A stretch of 64,000 nt of DNA. Origin: CAIYTF01 sp963664845 (GTDB taxonomy: Bacteria; Bacteroidota; Ignavibacteria; Ignavibacteriales; Ignavibacteriaceae). The number at the start of each line of letters is the position of its first letter. Position 1 is the stretch's first letter. Below, piece by piece: positions 9,596-18,473 of the stretch. The position numbers and the translations under genes are program-made. Location of the stretch: the NCBI GenBank assembly GCA_963664845.1, contig OY761615.1, forward strand, positions 5,518,001 through 5,582,000. Direction: 5' to 3'. The notes beneath the pieces are model-generated. The model had not been told where the DNA came from. It worked only from the letters and a program-made list of their open reading frames with translations, and searched no databases.

Positions 9596-10425
9596 AATCA
9601 TTTATAGTCTGCATTGCTGCAGCGTTGTTTGTATGCCTCTCCTGGGGTTTTAACAACGACAAAACGGCAGTTCCCAATGCAATTGAAAAGAACGTTACCT
9701 TTTCAACCGCCAAAGAACTTCTGGTTGGTGAGGAATTGACCTACGTTGTTAAATACTATCTGCTTAAAATTGGAGAACTGCGTTTCAAAGTAGTTTCCAA
9801 AGATAAGGTTAACGGCAAATATTTGTATAGTGCGATCGTCTACATGGATTCCTATAATGGCATACCATCAGTAGATTTACATCAAACGTATGAAACTAAG
9901 ATAAATCCTGACCTCTATTCGGAGTTTTTCAGGGGAATAGTTAAGGGGAAAGAGTATGCCTCTTTTACAGATTATTTCTTCAACTATAATAAGAAAAAGA
10001 TTCACGTTAAAAAGGGGAAGGTCAATCCCTATCAAATATGGAATGACACAACCGGCTCCATAGATAAAATGTATCAGGACGGGCTTTCCATCTTCTATTA
10101 TGCAAGAATGCATACCGGGAAAAAACATTCAGGTTTTGTTCCTTGCATGGTAAATGAGAAGAGATTAGGTGCTTCGATCAATTATTATGACGAAGTGAAA
10201 AAAATTAAAATTGATGCCATAAATTACGATGTGGCTGCAGTTCACCTGGATGGGCGTACGGATTTTGTTAGCGTATTTGGACTGACAGGCTATTTTGACG
10301 GTTGGTTCACCAATGATGCCGCTGCAATACCGCTTACGGCGAACTTGAATGTAATACTGGGGAAAATTTCGGTTGAGTTAATATCCTGGAAGAGACCAGG
10401 GTGGGTTCCACCACGCTACCAGTGA
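9592..10425 (+). CDS. DUF3108 domain protein, predicted secreted
   Basis: This 277-residue protein has an N-terminal signal peptide (KSFIVCIAAALFVCLSWGF). The body matches the DUF3108 pattern: LLVGEELTYVVKYYLLKIGELRF near residue 42, a beta-rich periplasmic domain, and a C-terminal VILGKISVELISWKRPG. The function is unknown; the family is widespread in the FCB group and Proteobacteria and is thought to act in the periplasm or outer membrane. The ATGA overlap with the S41 protease suggests a shared envelope role, which is an inference from context. Confidence 0.8.
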   Translation: MKSFIVCIAAALFVCLSWGFNNDKTAVPNAIEKNVTFSTAKELLVGEELTYVVKYYLLKIGELRFKVVSKDKVNGKYLYSAIVYMDSYNGIPSVDLHQTYETKINPDLYSEFFRGIVKGKEYASFTDYFFNYNKKKIHVKKGKVNPYQIWNDTTGSIDKMYQDGLSIFYYARMHTGKKHSGFVPCMVNEKRLGASINYYDEVKKIKIDAINYDVAAVHLDGRTDFVSVFGLTGYFDGWFTNDAAAIPLTANLNVILGKISVELISWKRPGWVPPRYQ

Positions 10426-10478
10426 CAATCCGTTCAACCTGTACTTTACTTTGACAGTTTAGATTTGGAATTGAAATA

Positions 10479-11021
10479 ATGAATTACATACCTGCGGACA
10501 GTGTCTTTCCTTACGAGGGAATGTTACCCGCAATTGATGAAAGCGTTTTTATTGCCCCGGGGGCAAGGATTATCGGAAATGTGACTATCGGTGCACGTTC
10601 AAGCATTTGGTTCAATGCTGTCCTGCGTGGAGATGTTCAGGCCATCACCATCGGCGAGGCAACGAGTGTTCAGGATGGGGCAGTGCTTCATGTTACCGGC
10701 GATGATTTACCGCTTATTATCGGTTCAAACGTTACTATTGGGCACCTTGCCTGTGTTCATGCCTGTGTCCTTAAGGATCTCTCTTTGATTGGTATTGGCG
10801 CCACCATACTGGATGGAGCCATTGTTGAAGAAAGAGCCATGGTCGCAGCAGGTTCAGTTGTCAGACCCGGTTTTATCGTTCCCTCAGGGAAGTTGGTTGC
10901 CGGAGTACCGGCAAAGATTGTACGCGATCTTACACAACAAGAGCTGGATTATTTCGAAATTTCGGCAGAGCACTACACAGGCTATGCACAAAAAACGAGA
11001 AAAGCGATTTTTGGAAATTAA
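10479..11021 (+). CDS. Gamma-carbonic anhydrase-like left-handed beta-helix protein
   Basis: This 180-residue protein consists of hexapeptide repeats (I-x-G-x-V-T-I-G-A-R-S-S-I style, residues about 28-140) that fold into a left-handed beta-helix trimer. Metal-ligand histidines of the gamma-CA/YrdA/PaaY group are present in AVLHVTGD, TIGHLACVHAC and neighbours. Many members bind zinc, but carbonic anhydrase activity is not always retained. The start at 10479 fits the family N-terminus. The 3' end overlaps ybeY by 38 bases. Confidence 0.88.
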   Translation: MNYIPADSVFPYEGMLPAIDESVFIAPGARIIGNVTIGARSSIWFNAVLRGDVQAITIGEATSVQDGAVLHVTGDDLPLIIGSNVTIGHLACVHACVLKDLSLIGIGATILDGAIVEERAMVAAGSVVRPGFIVPSGKLVAGVPAKIVRDLTQQELDYFEISAEHYTGYAQKTRKAIFGN

Positions 11022-11463
11022 TACCAATATAGCCATATCACTCAAAAGAGAAACACCTCTCAGGAAAAAAGAAATTCTTGAGATGATTGTTTTTCTTTCA
11101 CGCGAATTAAAACTCACCATCGAAGAGTTGGAGGTTAGTATTATATCAGGCAAAAAACTGCTTGAAATTAATAGGACCTTCTTGAATCACGACTTTGAAA
11201 CAGACATCATTACTTTTCAATACGGCAAAAGTAAAAAGAAACTGAGTGGTGAACTGCTTATTTCTCTTGACGATGCAAAGAGAAATGCCAAAAAATTTTC
11301 TGTTGCATTACGATCAGAATTGTTTAGATTACTGGTGCATGGAATTCTTCATCTTGCGGGTTTCGATGATAAACGCGCCGTGGACCGGAGAATTATGATA
11401 AACAAACAGGAAAAACTATTAAAAAACTATTTTACTGAATCAAATACGAAGATTGAAATCTAG
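10984..11463 (+). CDS. ybeY: Endoribonuclease YbeY (rRNA maturation factor)
   Basis: YbeY is a metal-dependent endoribonuclease for 16S rRNA 3' maturation and ribosome quality control. The diagnostic motif reads HGILHLAGFDDKRAVDRRIM (residues about 118-137). The first two metal ligands are His, but the third, usually His in HGxLHLxGYDH, is Asp here; I recall Bacteroidota YbeY proteins having a similar substitution. The start is ATG 10984, giving 159 residues; an upstream open stretch in the same frame lies inside the carbonic anhydrase-like gene and is not coding. Confidence 0.88.
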   Translation: MHKKREKRFLEINTNIAISLKRETPLRKKEILEMIVFLSRELKLTIEELEVSIISGKKLLEINRTFLNHDFETDIITFQYGKSKKKLSGELLISLDDAKRNAKKFSVALRSELFRLLVHGILHLAGFDDKRAVDRRIMINKQEKLLKNYFTESNTKIEI

Positions 11464-11471
11464 AGTTCATT

Positions 11472-13796
11472 ATGCCAAAACATCTGGTAATTGTAGAATC
11501 ACCATCAAAAGCAAAAACAATAAATAAGTATCTGGGAAAAGACTATATCGTAGAAGCAACCGTTGGACACTTGCGGAATTTACCGAAATCGAAATTGGGC
11601 GTTGAAATTGAAAACAATTATTTGCCGCAATTTGTTAACATTCGCGGTAAAGGCGATATCATCAAAAAACTTAAAACGCTTTCGGGAAAAAGTGAAAATA
11701 TTTTCATAGCAACAGATCCTGACCGCGAAGGCGAAGCCATCGCAGCAGACATTGCAGAGCTTATTAAGGACAAACAAAAAGGTGTTGTTTTCCGCGTACT
11801 TTTCAACGAAATAACCAAAAACGGCATCATCAAGGGCATGAACAATCCCCGACAAATTGATGAACACCTGGTTGCCTCACAAAGGGCGCGCAGGGTGATG
11901 GATCGGATAATCGGCTACAAAATGAGCCCTTTCCTCTGGAAAAGCATTTTTACTTCTTCATCCAATAATCTTTCTGCAGGAAGAGTGCAATCTGTGGCAC
12001 TACGGCTCATCTGCGAGCGCGAAGCCGAAATTGATGCTTTTCTTACTACAGAATATTGGTCCCTGGTTGGAGAGTTTGAAACAAAAGGCAAAGACCGTTT
12101 TCATGCAAAACTGCATTCGGTTAACGGGAAAGAAATAAAAGTCCCCAGCAAAAGCGATCTGGAAGACAATTTGCAAAAATTCAATGCTGGTCACGCCTGG
12201 ATTCAAAACCAGACACAGGCAAAGGAGCTCGCAGACCAGATAAATGCAATCAACCACTATGAAATAATTGATATTTCCAGACGGGCAACAAGACGTAACG
12301 CCCCTGCACCGTTCATCACCAGCACCATGCAGGCCGAAGCTTCAAAAACGCTTCGGTTCAGAGCACGGCAGACGATGCAAATTGCACAAAAGCTGTATGA
12401 AGGTATTGAACTTGGTGATGATGGCCTCGTCGGTCTTATAACCTATATGCGTACCGACTCCACCAGAGTGAGCGAAGAGATTATACAGGATGCGCGCGGT
12501 TACATAAAGGACTCTTTTGGAGAGGCCTATCTGCCAACGGCTCCACTGTCATATGACAAAAAGAAAAACGGTAATGTTCAGGATGCACATGAGGCTATCC
12601 GGCCTACATCGATGAAATATACACCCGACTATGTGAGGCCCTATCTTGATGATTACCTCTTTAAGTTATATCAGCTAATTTGGAAGCGATTTGTAGCTTC
12701 ACAAATGAATCCATCGATCACCGATACTACCATTGTTGAGATTGCAGCAGATAAATTCCTGTTTAAGGCATACGGACAAATCATTCAGTTTGATGGTTTT
12801 ACCAGGATCTATTCGGAAACTTTCGAAAGCGATGAACAGAAAGAAGAAGACAGAGCAGAAGCTAGAAATGCAACACTGCCAAATGATATTAAAAAGAAGG
12901 ATCAACTGAGCCTGTACGACCTTCAAACCCGCCAGCATTTCACTAAACCTCCTGCACGTTTCACTGAAAGCTCACTTATAAAAGAACTTGAAAGCAAGGG
13001 GATCGGGCGTCCCAGTACGTACTCGCTGATCGTTTCCACCGTTATTGACCGCGGTTATATTACGCAGGAAGACCGAAAACTGACTCCCACCGAATTGGGT
13101 AAAAAAGTCAATGGGGTTATTGTCGGTAATTTCCCGGATATCATTAATGTTGGATTCACGGCGAAGATGGAAGGTGAACTGGATCAGATTGCCCAGAATG
13201 AAAATGAATATGGTGATGTGCTTAATGATTTTTATCTCCCGTTTGTTTCTTCTTTAAACCGGGTTGAAGCAAGCATTGAAAAAATACTCTGCGAGAAATG
13301 CGGCAATGAAATGGCGCTTAAATATGGGCGTTTCGGACGATTTATGGCCTGCACCAATTATCCGGAGTGCAAAAACATCAAATCGATGAAAGAATTGGGC
13401 AACGAAAACACAGAACCTGAATATACCGGTGACACTTGTGAACTCTGTGGGTCACGCACAGTTTATCGCAGAGGCAAATTCGGCAAATTCATCGGGTGTG
13501 AAAAATATCCTGATTGCAGTTTTGTTAAAAACATTACTATCGGAATTCCTTGCCCTAAATGCCAGGTCGGTGAAGTGACCGAGAAGATATCAAAGAAACG
13601 CAAAGCATTTTTCGGATGTACCAAATATCCCGATTGCGATTTTGTCAGCTGGTCAAGGCCCAATATGACACCTTGCCCAAATGGTGACTCAACTTATATG
13701 GAAGAAAAATATTCCAAGAAAAAAGGTAAATTCCTCAAGTGCCCCACATGCAAAGAAGAAATTATTACTGAACCGGTTGCGGAATATGAAGAATGA
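11472..13796 (+). CDS. topA: DNA topoisomerase I (type IA)
   Basis: TopA relaxes negative supercoils by a single-strand break and passage mechanism. The TOPRIM domain lies at the N-terminus (KHLVIVESPSKAKTI, then DPDREGEAIA), and the active-site tyrosine lies in LITYMRTDSTRVS near residue 325. The C-terminus carries a series of four-cysteine zinc ribbons (CEKCGNEM, CELCGSRT, CPKCQVGE and a last CPTCKEE), each in the YPDC-type context of TopA. The 774 residues are normal. It overlaps the Xer recombinase gene by 4 bases. Confidence 0.96.
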   Translation: MPKHLVIVESPSKAKTINKYLGKDYIVEATVGHLRNLPKSKLGVEIENNYLPQFVNIRGKGDIIKKLKTLSGKSENIFIATDPDREGEAIAADIAELIKDKQKGVVFRVLFNEITKNGIIKGMNNPRQIDEHLVASQRARRVMDRIIGYKMSPFLWKSIFTSSSNNLSAGRVQSVALRLICEREAEIDAFLTTEYWSLVGEFETKGKDRFHAKLHSVNGKEIKVPSKSDLEDNLQKFNAGHAWIQNQTQAKELADQINAINHYEIIDISRRATRRNAPAPFITSTMQAEASKTLRFRARQTMQIAQKLYEGIELGDDGLVGLITYMRTDSTRVSEEIIQDARGYIKDSFGEAYLPTAPLSYDKKKNGNVQDAHEAIRPTSMKYTPDYVRPYLDDYLFKLYQLIWKRFVASQMNPSITDTTIVEIAADKFLFKAYGQIIQFDGFTRIYSETFESDEQKEEDRAEARNATLPNDIKKKDQLSLYDLQTRQHFTKPPARFTESSLIKELESKGIGRPSTYSLIVSTVIDRGYITQEDRKLTPTELGKKVNGVIVGNFPDIINVGFTAKMEGELDQIAQNENEYGDVLNDFYLPFVSSLNRVEASIEKILCEKCGNEMALKYGRFGRFMACTNYPECKNIKSMKELGNENTEPEYTGDTCELCGSRTVYRRGKFGKFIGCEKYPDCSFVKNITIGIPCPKCQVGEVTEKISKKRKAFFGCTKYPDCDFVSWSRPNMTPCPNGDSTYMEEKYSKKKGKFLKCPTCKEEIITEPVAEYEE

Positions 13797-14689
13797 GTGA
13801 CAAAAATCAGATAGAAAAATCGATAACAGATTTTCTTGAAGGTTTGAAATCTCTGAAAAGATACAGTGACCTGACGATAGTTTCGTACAGGCATACTTTA
13901 AAGGAGCTTTCTGAATCGTTAGCAGCACAGGGTGTTGACCGGACTGGTGCCATTCAGCTCAGAAATCTTAAGCTGTTTTTCAGGCAGTTGCGGGAGCTAT
14001 GCAGCCGGACCACGCTGGCGCGTAAGGCTGCCACAACGCGAAGTTTTCTGCGTTACCTGTATCAAAACGAACTTATTGATTGCAATCTTTATGATTTGCT
14101 TCCTGCCCCGGCCGTGAAAAAACGACTGCCTTCCATATATTCCGAATCAGAATTTGAAAAAGCACTGGCGGCCATCCGCGCCGATGAGTCTTTAACCGAT
14201 TATGAAAAAGTCCTTACCGTTTGTATAATCGACCTGCTCTATGGGTGCGGTCTTCGTGTAAGTGAGCTTTGTTCAATAAAAAAAGGTGACGTCAGAGTAG
14301 CTAAAAGGGAGATACTCATAACAGGGAAGGGTAATAAACAACGAATTGTTCCAATTGGGGCAAAAACACTGAAGAGTCTTGAGGAGTATTTGACTCTTAG
14401 CTCCGCGTCAGTTGCTGAGCTGTTGGTTGATGAAAAGAATACTCCAATATATCCACGTATGGTACAACGCCTCACTTTCAAATACATGTCAATGGTTTCC
14501 GAGGCCGGGCGGAAAAGCCCGCATGTTTTTCGCCATAGTGCAGCAACGCATATGCTCGATAATGGAGCAGACTTAAATGCTACAAAAGAATTTTTAGGAC
14601 ATGAAAGCCTTTCAACAACACAGATATACACACATGTCAGCGTTGAACGACTTAAGTCCGTTTACAAACAATCACATCCTAAATCCTAA
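13793..14689 (+). CDS. xerC: Tyrosine recombinase XerC/XerD-like
   Basis: This 298-residue tyrosine recombinase probably acts on chromosome dimers at dif. It has an N-terminal SAM-like core-binding domain (residues 1-95) and a catalytic domain with Arg in LYGCGLRVSELC, then HVFRHSAATHML (HxxR), LGHESLSTTQIYTHVS (His and nucleophilic Tyr). Position in a housekeeping run between topA and hpf, with standard Xer length, argues against a phage origin. XerC and XerD cannot be told apart here; the symbol is provisional. Confidence 0.85.
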   Translation: MSDKNQIEKSITDFLEGLKSLKRYSDLTIVSYRHTLKELSESLAAQGVDRTGAIQLRNLKLFFRQLRELCSRTTLARKAATTRSFLRYLYQNELIDCNLYDLLPAPAVKKRLPSIYSESEFEKALAAIRADESLTDYEKVLTVCIIDLLYGCGLRVSELCSIKKGDVRVAKREILITGKGNKQRIVPIGAKTLKSLEEYLTLSSASVAELLVDEKNTPIYPRMVQRLTFKYMSMVSEAGRKSPHVFRHSAATHMLDNGADLNATKEFLGHESLSTTQIYTHVSVERLKSVYKQSHPKS

Positions 14690-14706
14690 GTTATACGGAG
14701 GTCTTT

Positions 14707-15054
14707 ATGAAAGTCTCAATCACCGCGCGGAAATTCAAAGCAAGGGATACCTTAAAAGATTTTATTAATGCTGAAGTGGAATCTCTCCAAAAATTTTATG
14801 ATGAACTTAATGACGTCGAAGTTATTCTCAGTTTTCAGAATAATAAAGACAGTCTCAAAATTGCTGAATTGATCGTTAAGGTTCCTGGGCAAACGCTCAC
14901 TGCCACCGATGAAGCTGAAGAATTTGAAATCGCGGTTCGCGGTGCGGTTACGAAGATTGAACGCCAGTTGGAAAAGCTGAAAGCAAAACGGACAGCACAC
15001 GTTCCTCTCGAAGCAGCTCCTGAAGTTATTGATACCGAAGAAGAAGATGATTGA
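14707..15054 (+). CDS. hpf: Ribosome hibernation-promoting factor / ribosome-associated inhibitor A family
   Basis: The short HPF/RaiA-type protein (115 residues) binds the 30S decoding region and inactivates ribosomes in poor growth. The beta-alpha-beta-beta-beta-alpha fold shows in VSITARKFKARDTLKDFINAEV, then the conserved EVILSFQNNKD, KIAELIVKVPGQTLTA and the terminal helix DEAEEFEIAVRGAVTKIERQLEKLK. The tail is acidic. An excellent SD (GGAGG) precedes ATG 14707. The gene overlaps hprK by 8 bases. Confidence 0.9.
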   Translation: MKVSITARKFKARDTLKDFINAEVESLQKFYDELNDVEVILSFQNNKDSLKIAELIVKVPGQTLTATDEAEEFEIAVRGAVTKIERQLEKLKAKRTAHVPLEAAPEVIDTEEEDD

Positions 15055-16060
15055 AATAAATAAAAAAGCGATTCAAAAGAAGAATTCGATCGACGTAAAA
15101 TTTCTGTTTGAACACATTCAACAGAAAATGAACATCCGGTTATTGTCGGACGAATCCGGATTTTCCCGCTTAATCACTGATCAAAATTTACACAGACCCG
15201 GCCTGGCATTGGCCGGGTTTGTGGGTTTATTTTCCTTCTCTCGCGTTCAGGTTTTTGGGAACACGGAAGTTCGGTACCTTGCCCAATTGAGCAATGACGA
15301 ACGCACCCAAACATTATCGCGGCTTTTTCAGTTCTCCATTCCCTGCATCATCCTCACAGATAATAACGATGCCTTTCCGCAAATGATTGAGCTCGCTAAC
15401 AAGTATCATATACCTATTTTTGGTTCATCACTTTCTACGACAAAACTGACGTATTTCCTCAGCGATTTTCTGGATGATCAGTTTGCGCTTCGTTGCAGCA
15501 TTCACGGATCGTTCGTGGATGTTTATGGTGTTGGCATTCTTGTGGTTGGTAAATCGGGTATTGGCAAAAGCGAGGTTGCACTTGATCTCATTGAACGCGG
15601 TCACCGCCTGGTGAGTGACGATGTTACCATCCTTACAAAAAAGGGAGAGGGGATCATCATGGGGTCCGGAACCGACATTAACAAACATTTTATGGAAATC
15701 CGCGGCTTGGGCATTATCAACGTTGAGAAGATGTTCGGTGTCCGTGCCATCAGATTTCAAAAGCGCCTTGAAACAGTTGTTGAACTTGAAAACTGGGACG
15801 TTTCGCAAAACTATGAAAGAACGGGCCTTGATGGTTCAACTGCCAATATTCTTGGAGTCGAAATACCTTATGTAAAACTTCCGATCATTCCGGGAAAAAA
15901 TATTACCGTAATATCGGAGATCATAGCCTTGCATTATCTGCTGAAACATTATGGCTATGATGCAGCTCATGCATTTCAGGATCATTTAAATCAACACCTT
16001 GGCGGCAAAAAAGAAACAACCGCCCGCGGGGTCACCTATTTCGAGCACGACTTCGAGTAG
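15047..16060 (+). CDS. hprK: HPr kinase/phosphorylase
   Basis: HprK phosphorylates a serine of HPr or an HPr-like protein and also dephosphorylates it. The 337-residue product has the N-terminal Hpr(Ser) domain, the Walker A loop GKSGIGKSEVALDLIERGH near residue 170, the following LVSDDV, and the HprK signature EIRGLGIINV. In FCB bacteria lacking full sugar PTS uptake its role is regulatory and not well defined. I use ATG 15047, which overlaps the hpf stop; a TTG at 15029 is also in frame. Confidence 0.92.
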   Translation: MIEINKKAIQKKNSIDVKFLFEHIQQKMNIRLLSDESGFSRLITDQNLHRPGLALAGFVGLFSFSRVQVFGNTEVRYLAQLSNDERTQTLSRLFQFSIPCIILTDNNDAFPQMIELANKYHIPIFGSSLSTTKLTYFLSDFLDDQFALRCSIHGSFVDVYGVGILVVGKSGIGKSEVALDLIERGHRLVSDDVTILTKKGEGIIMGSGTDINKHFMEIRGLGIINVEKMFGVRAIRFQKRLETVVELENWDVSQNYERTGLDGSTANILGVEIPYVKLPIIPGKNITVISEIIALHYLLKHYGYDAAHAFQDHLNQHLGGKKETTARGVTYFEHDFE

Positions 16061-16106
16061 AGTGCGAAAATACCCTGAAATCGCCTTTAATTTAAAGACT
16101 TACAGG

Positions 16107-16137
16107 TTGACATTACAGTCGAGTCTTTTTATATTTG
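16107..16137 (+). promoter_or_regulatory. Strong promoter with very short leader before the M23 peptidase gene
   Basis: TTGACA at 16107-16112 and TATATTTG at 16130-16137 are separated by 17 bases. This matches both a sigma-70-type promoter and the TAnnTTTG box of Bacteroidota. The ATG at 16147 lies only about 10 bases downstream, so the transcript would be leaderless or nearly so. No Shine-Dalgarno is visible. Confidence 0.6.
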
Positions 16138-16146
16138 CAAATCTTT

Positions 16147-17064
16147 ATGAAAAAATTTTATTATCTCTCTAAATTCAAAATTCAGTCCGTTGATCTGAAA
16201 AATTACCGGCTCAAGTTCTTGGGGCTTGTTGCGGGTATATTTGTTCTATCAACTATTTTGCTGACTTCATTCTATTTCATGTATACTACCTTCATCAATC
16301 CACCGAAGGATGTTACTGAAATCAGGAATGAGAACCAGTATTTAAAGAATAAGCTGAATTCACTATTGGCCGGGTACAAAGAAATTGGTCATCAGTTGGA
16401 TACCTTGAGAGAAAAAAATAAATATTTGCGCATCGCAGCCAACCTTCCTCCCATCGATAAAGAACAGATGCAGTTAGGGACCGGGGGAAAAGCAGCAGTC
16501 AGCATTTCAGAGATAATTGAAGGGAAAAACCCTGATTTAAAGGGAGCGCTTGCTTCTTTTGATCAAATCATAAAAAAGTTTGAATTTGAAAAAGGAAATA
16601 CTGAACAAATCCAGACAGCATTCAGCCGTAACAAGGATTTGTACAGAGCTATTCCCGCCATTAAACCCTGTGAAGGGGAAATGGCAGAGCATGGTTTTGG
16701 CATGCGTTATCACCCCATACTGCATATCGTAAGAATGCATGAAGGGATTGACATTTTAACCGATGTCGGGACCAAAGTGGTATCTGCAGCCGATGGTGTG
16801 ATTGAGTTTGTAGGTATTCGCAATGGGCTAGGCAATTGCGTAGTTGTAAACCACGGCTTTGGATATGAAACCGTTTATGGCCATTTGTCAAGAGCGTTGG
16901 TGAAAGAAGGACAAAAAATAGTGAGAGGGGCACCCATTGCTTTAACCGGCAATACCGGTTTATCGTCAGGACCGCATCTTCATTATGAAGTGCTTCACGA
17001 TGGTGTTAATATCGACCCGCAACAATTTTTCTTTGATGATTCGAACCTGTTCAGTTCTAAATAA
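16147..17064 (+). CDS. M23 family metallopeptidase (LytM-like), membrane-anchored
   Basis: This is a 305-residue envelope protein. A transmembrane anchor (LGLVAGIFVLSTILLTSFYF) follows a short cytoplasmic tail. A coiled coil (residues about 60-110) precedes a C-terminal LytM domain: GFGMRYHPILHIVRMHEGID (first zinc His and the HxxxD motif), then VNHGFGYETVYGHLS and the catalytic HLHYEV. All expected zinc ligands are present, so it is likely an active endopeptidase on peptidoglycan. The start is ATG 16147, next to the promoter. Confidence 0.88.
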   Translation: MKKFYYLSKFKIQSVDLKNYRLKFLGLVAGIFVLSTILLTSFYFMYTTFINPPKDVTEIRNENQYLKNKLNSLLAGYKEIGHQLDTLREKNKYLRIAANLPPIDKEQMQLGTGGKAAVSISEIIEGKNPDLKGALASFDQIIKKFEFEKGNTEQIQTAFSRNKDLYRAIPAIKPCEGEMAEHGFGMRYHPILHIVRMHEGIDILTDVGTKVVSAADGVIEFVGIRNGLGNCVVVNHGFGYETVYGHLSRALVKEGQKIVRGAPIALTGNTGLSSGPHLHYEVLHDGVNIDPQQFFFDDSNLFSSK

Positions 17065-17088
17065 AACCAGAAGGAGTTTCTTAAAAAT

Positions 17089-17310
17089 ATGATATGGACA
17101 CTTGAATTAGCCTCATTTCTTGATGACGCACCGTGGCCGGCTTCCAAAGACGAGCTTCTTGATTATGCAGAAAGAGTGGGAGCTCCACTTGAAGTTCTTG
17201 AAAACCTTAAAGAACTGGAAGATTCTGACGAACCCTATGAGTCTATTGAGGAGATCTGGCCGGATTATCCGACTGATGAGGACTATTTCTACAACGAGGA
17301 TGAACTTTAA
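17089..17310 (+). CDS. Small acidic DUF2795-type protein
   Basis: This 73-residue, strongly acidic protein carries WTLELASFLDDAPWPASKDELLDYAERVGAP, the core of the DUF2795 family found in many bacteria, in two pieces recognisable by the PWPASKDEL motif. Its function is unknown. It has its own SD (GGAG) and is followed directly by an intrinsic terminator at 17311-17332, so it ends a transcript that starts at the M23 peptidase promoter. Confidence 0.8.
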   Translation: MIWTLELASFLDDAPWPASKDELLDYAERVGAPLEVLENLKELEDSDEPYESIEEIWPDYPTDEDYFYNEDEL

Positions 17311-17332
17311 GGCGGTTTATATCGCCTTTTTT
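17311..17332 (+). terminator. Intrinsic terminator
   Basis: GGCG and CGCC pair around an 8-base loop and are followed by six T. It sits right after the DUF2795-type gene and just before holB. Confidence 0.7.
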
Positions 17333-17336
17333 ATTT

Positions 17337-18473
17337 ATGAATAGTCATTGGAATGGAATTTCGGGTCAGTCTGCCTTAAAGTTTTTCATAGATTCACTTC
17401 TGGAGAACAAATCATTTCCACAGGCGTTAATTATTGATGGACCAAAGGGGTGCGGAAAAGATTTTATTGCCGCCCGCTTTGCCCAATTGCTAAATTATAT
17501 GCGAAAAGGGAAATATCTGGCCGATTTTCATCCCACCACACAACCTTTCTCAGCTCCCTGGATTAAATATGTTTTTGCCCTCCCTACCGGGAAGAATGAG
17601 GATAGCCATGATGATCCTCTCCAAAAACTTCCTGAAAAGGTGGTTAAAGCAATTCTTGAGGAAATAAAGCAAAAAAATGAGATCCCTTATTATCCGCTGA
17701 ATATTGAAGGGGCCAACGAAATCAGGATCAACAGTATCAGGGATATTGGGCATTACCTTTCCCTCAGTGCAGCACCTGATTTCCACCGGTCTGTGCTTAT
17801 CTCGCAAGCAGAAATGATGAATGAGAATGCACAGAATGCGCTTCTGAAGAATCTTGAAGAACCCCCCGATAATACCACCATTATCCTCACAACAAGTCAC
17901 GCTGAGGCCCTCCGTGAGACCATACGGTCGCGTTGCTGGACGCTCAAGGCGGTGCCATTGAAGGAAGATGAAATTGTAACGGTATTGGAGACCTCTTTTG
18001 CGGTTGGCAGGGAAGAGGCGGAAATGGTTGCCCCCTTGTCCGATGGCTCCCTTGAGAATGCCCAGCAACTTTGCTTCCGGGACATCAAGCAGCTAAAGGA
18101 GCTGACAGTTTCTTTCCTTCGAAAAGCTTCTGTGGGCAGTTTCAACGATGCGTTTCAGGAGATCGAACGACCGGTTCTGAAGGAGGGTAGCGCTACTATC
18201 AGTCTGTTCCTCCGGCTGGTTCTGTTGTGGCTTGGTGACGCGCATAAGTCCAGGCATACTACGGACGGTGAAAAGCTGTACTTCAGCGATTTTGCCAAAG
18301 TTTTCAATGACTATAACAAGCGTTTTGAATTAGTTGATCTTACCCCGATAATGAGCAAAGTTGAAAAATATATTCAACTTGTTGAGCGTAATAACGCAAA
18401 TGCGTCAATTATGTTTCATAATCTCCTTTATTTAATCCCTGAAATACTTAAACTTAAACCGGCAATGCAATGA
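17337..18473 (+). CDS. holB: DNA polymerase III subunit delta'
   Basis: Delta' is the stator of the clamp-loader complex. The 378-residue product shows the AAA+ fold with a Walker A variant IDGPKGCGKDFIAARFA (residues about 33-49). The motifs ISQAEMMNENAQNALLKNLEEPP (SRC-region context) and LRETIRSRCW (SRC motif) are diagnostic for delta'/DnaX proteins. A long insert (residues 65-115) precedes the core, as seen in FCB members. It overlaps the next gene by 4 bases. Confidence 0.87.
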   Translation: MNSHWNGISGQSALKFFIDSLLENKSFPQALIIDGPKGCGKDFIAARFAQLLNYMRKGKYLADFHPTTQPFSAPWIKYVFALPTGKNEDSHDDPLQKLPEKVVKAILEEIKQKNEIPYYPLNIEGANEIRINSIRDIGHYLSLSAAPDFHRSVLISQAEMMNENAQNALLKNLEEPPDNTTIILTTSHAEALRETIRSRCWTLKAVPLKEDEIVTVLETSFAVGREEAEMVAPLSDGSLENAQQLCFRDIKQLKELTVSFLRKASVGSFNDAFQEIERPVLKEGSATISLFLRLVLLWLGDAHKSRHTTDGEKLYFSDFAKVFNDYNKRFELVDLTPIMSKVEKYIQLVERNNANASIMFHNLLYLIPEILKLKPAMQ

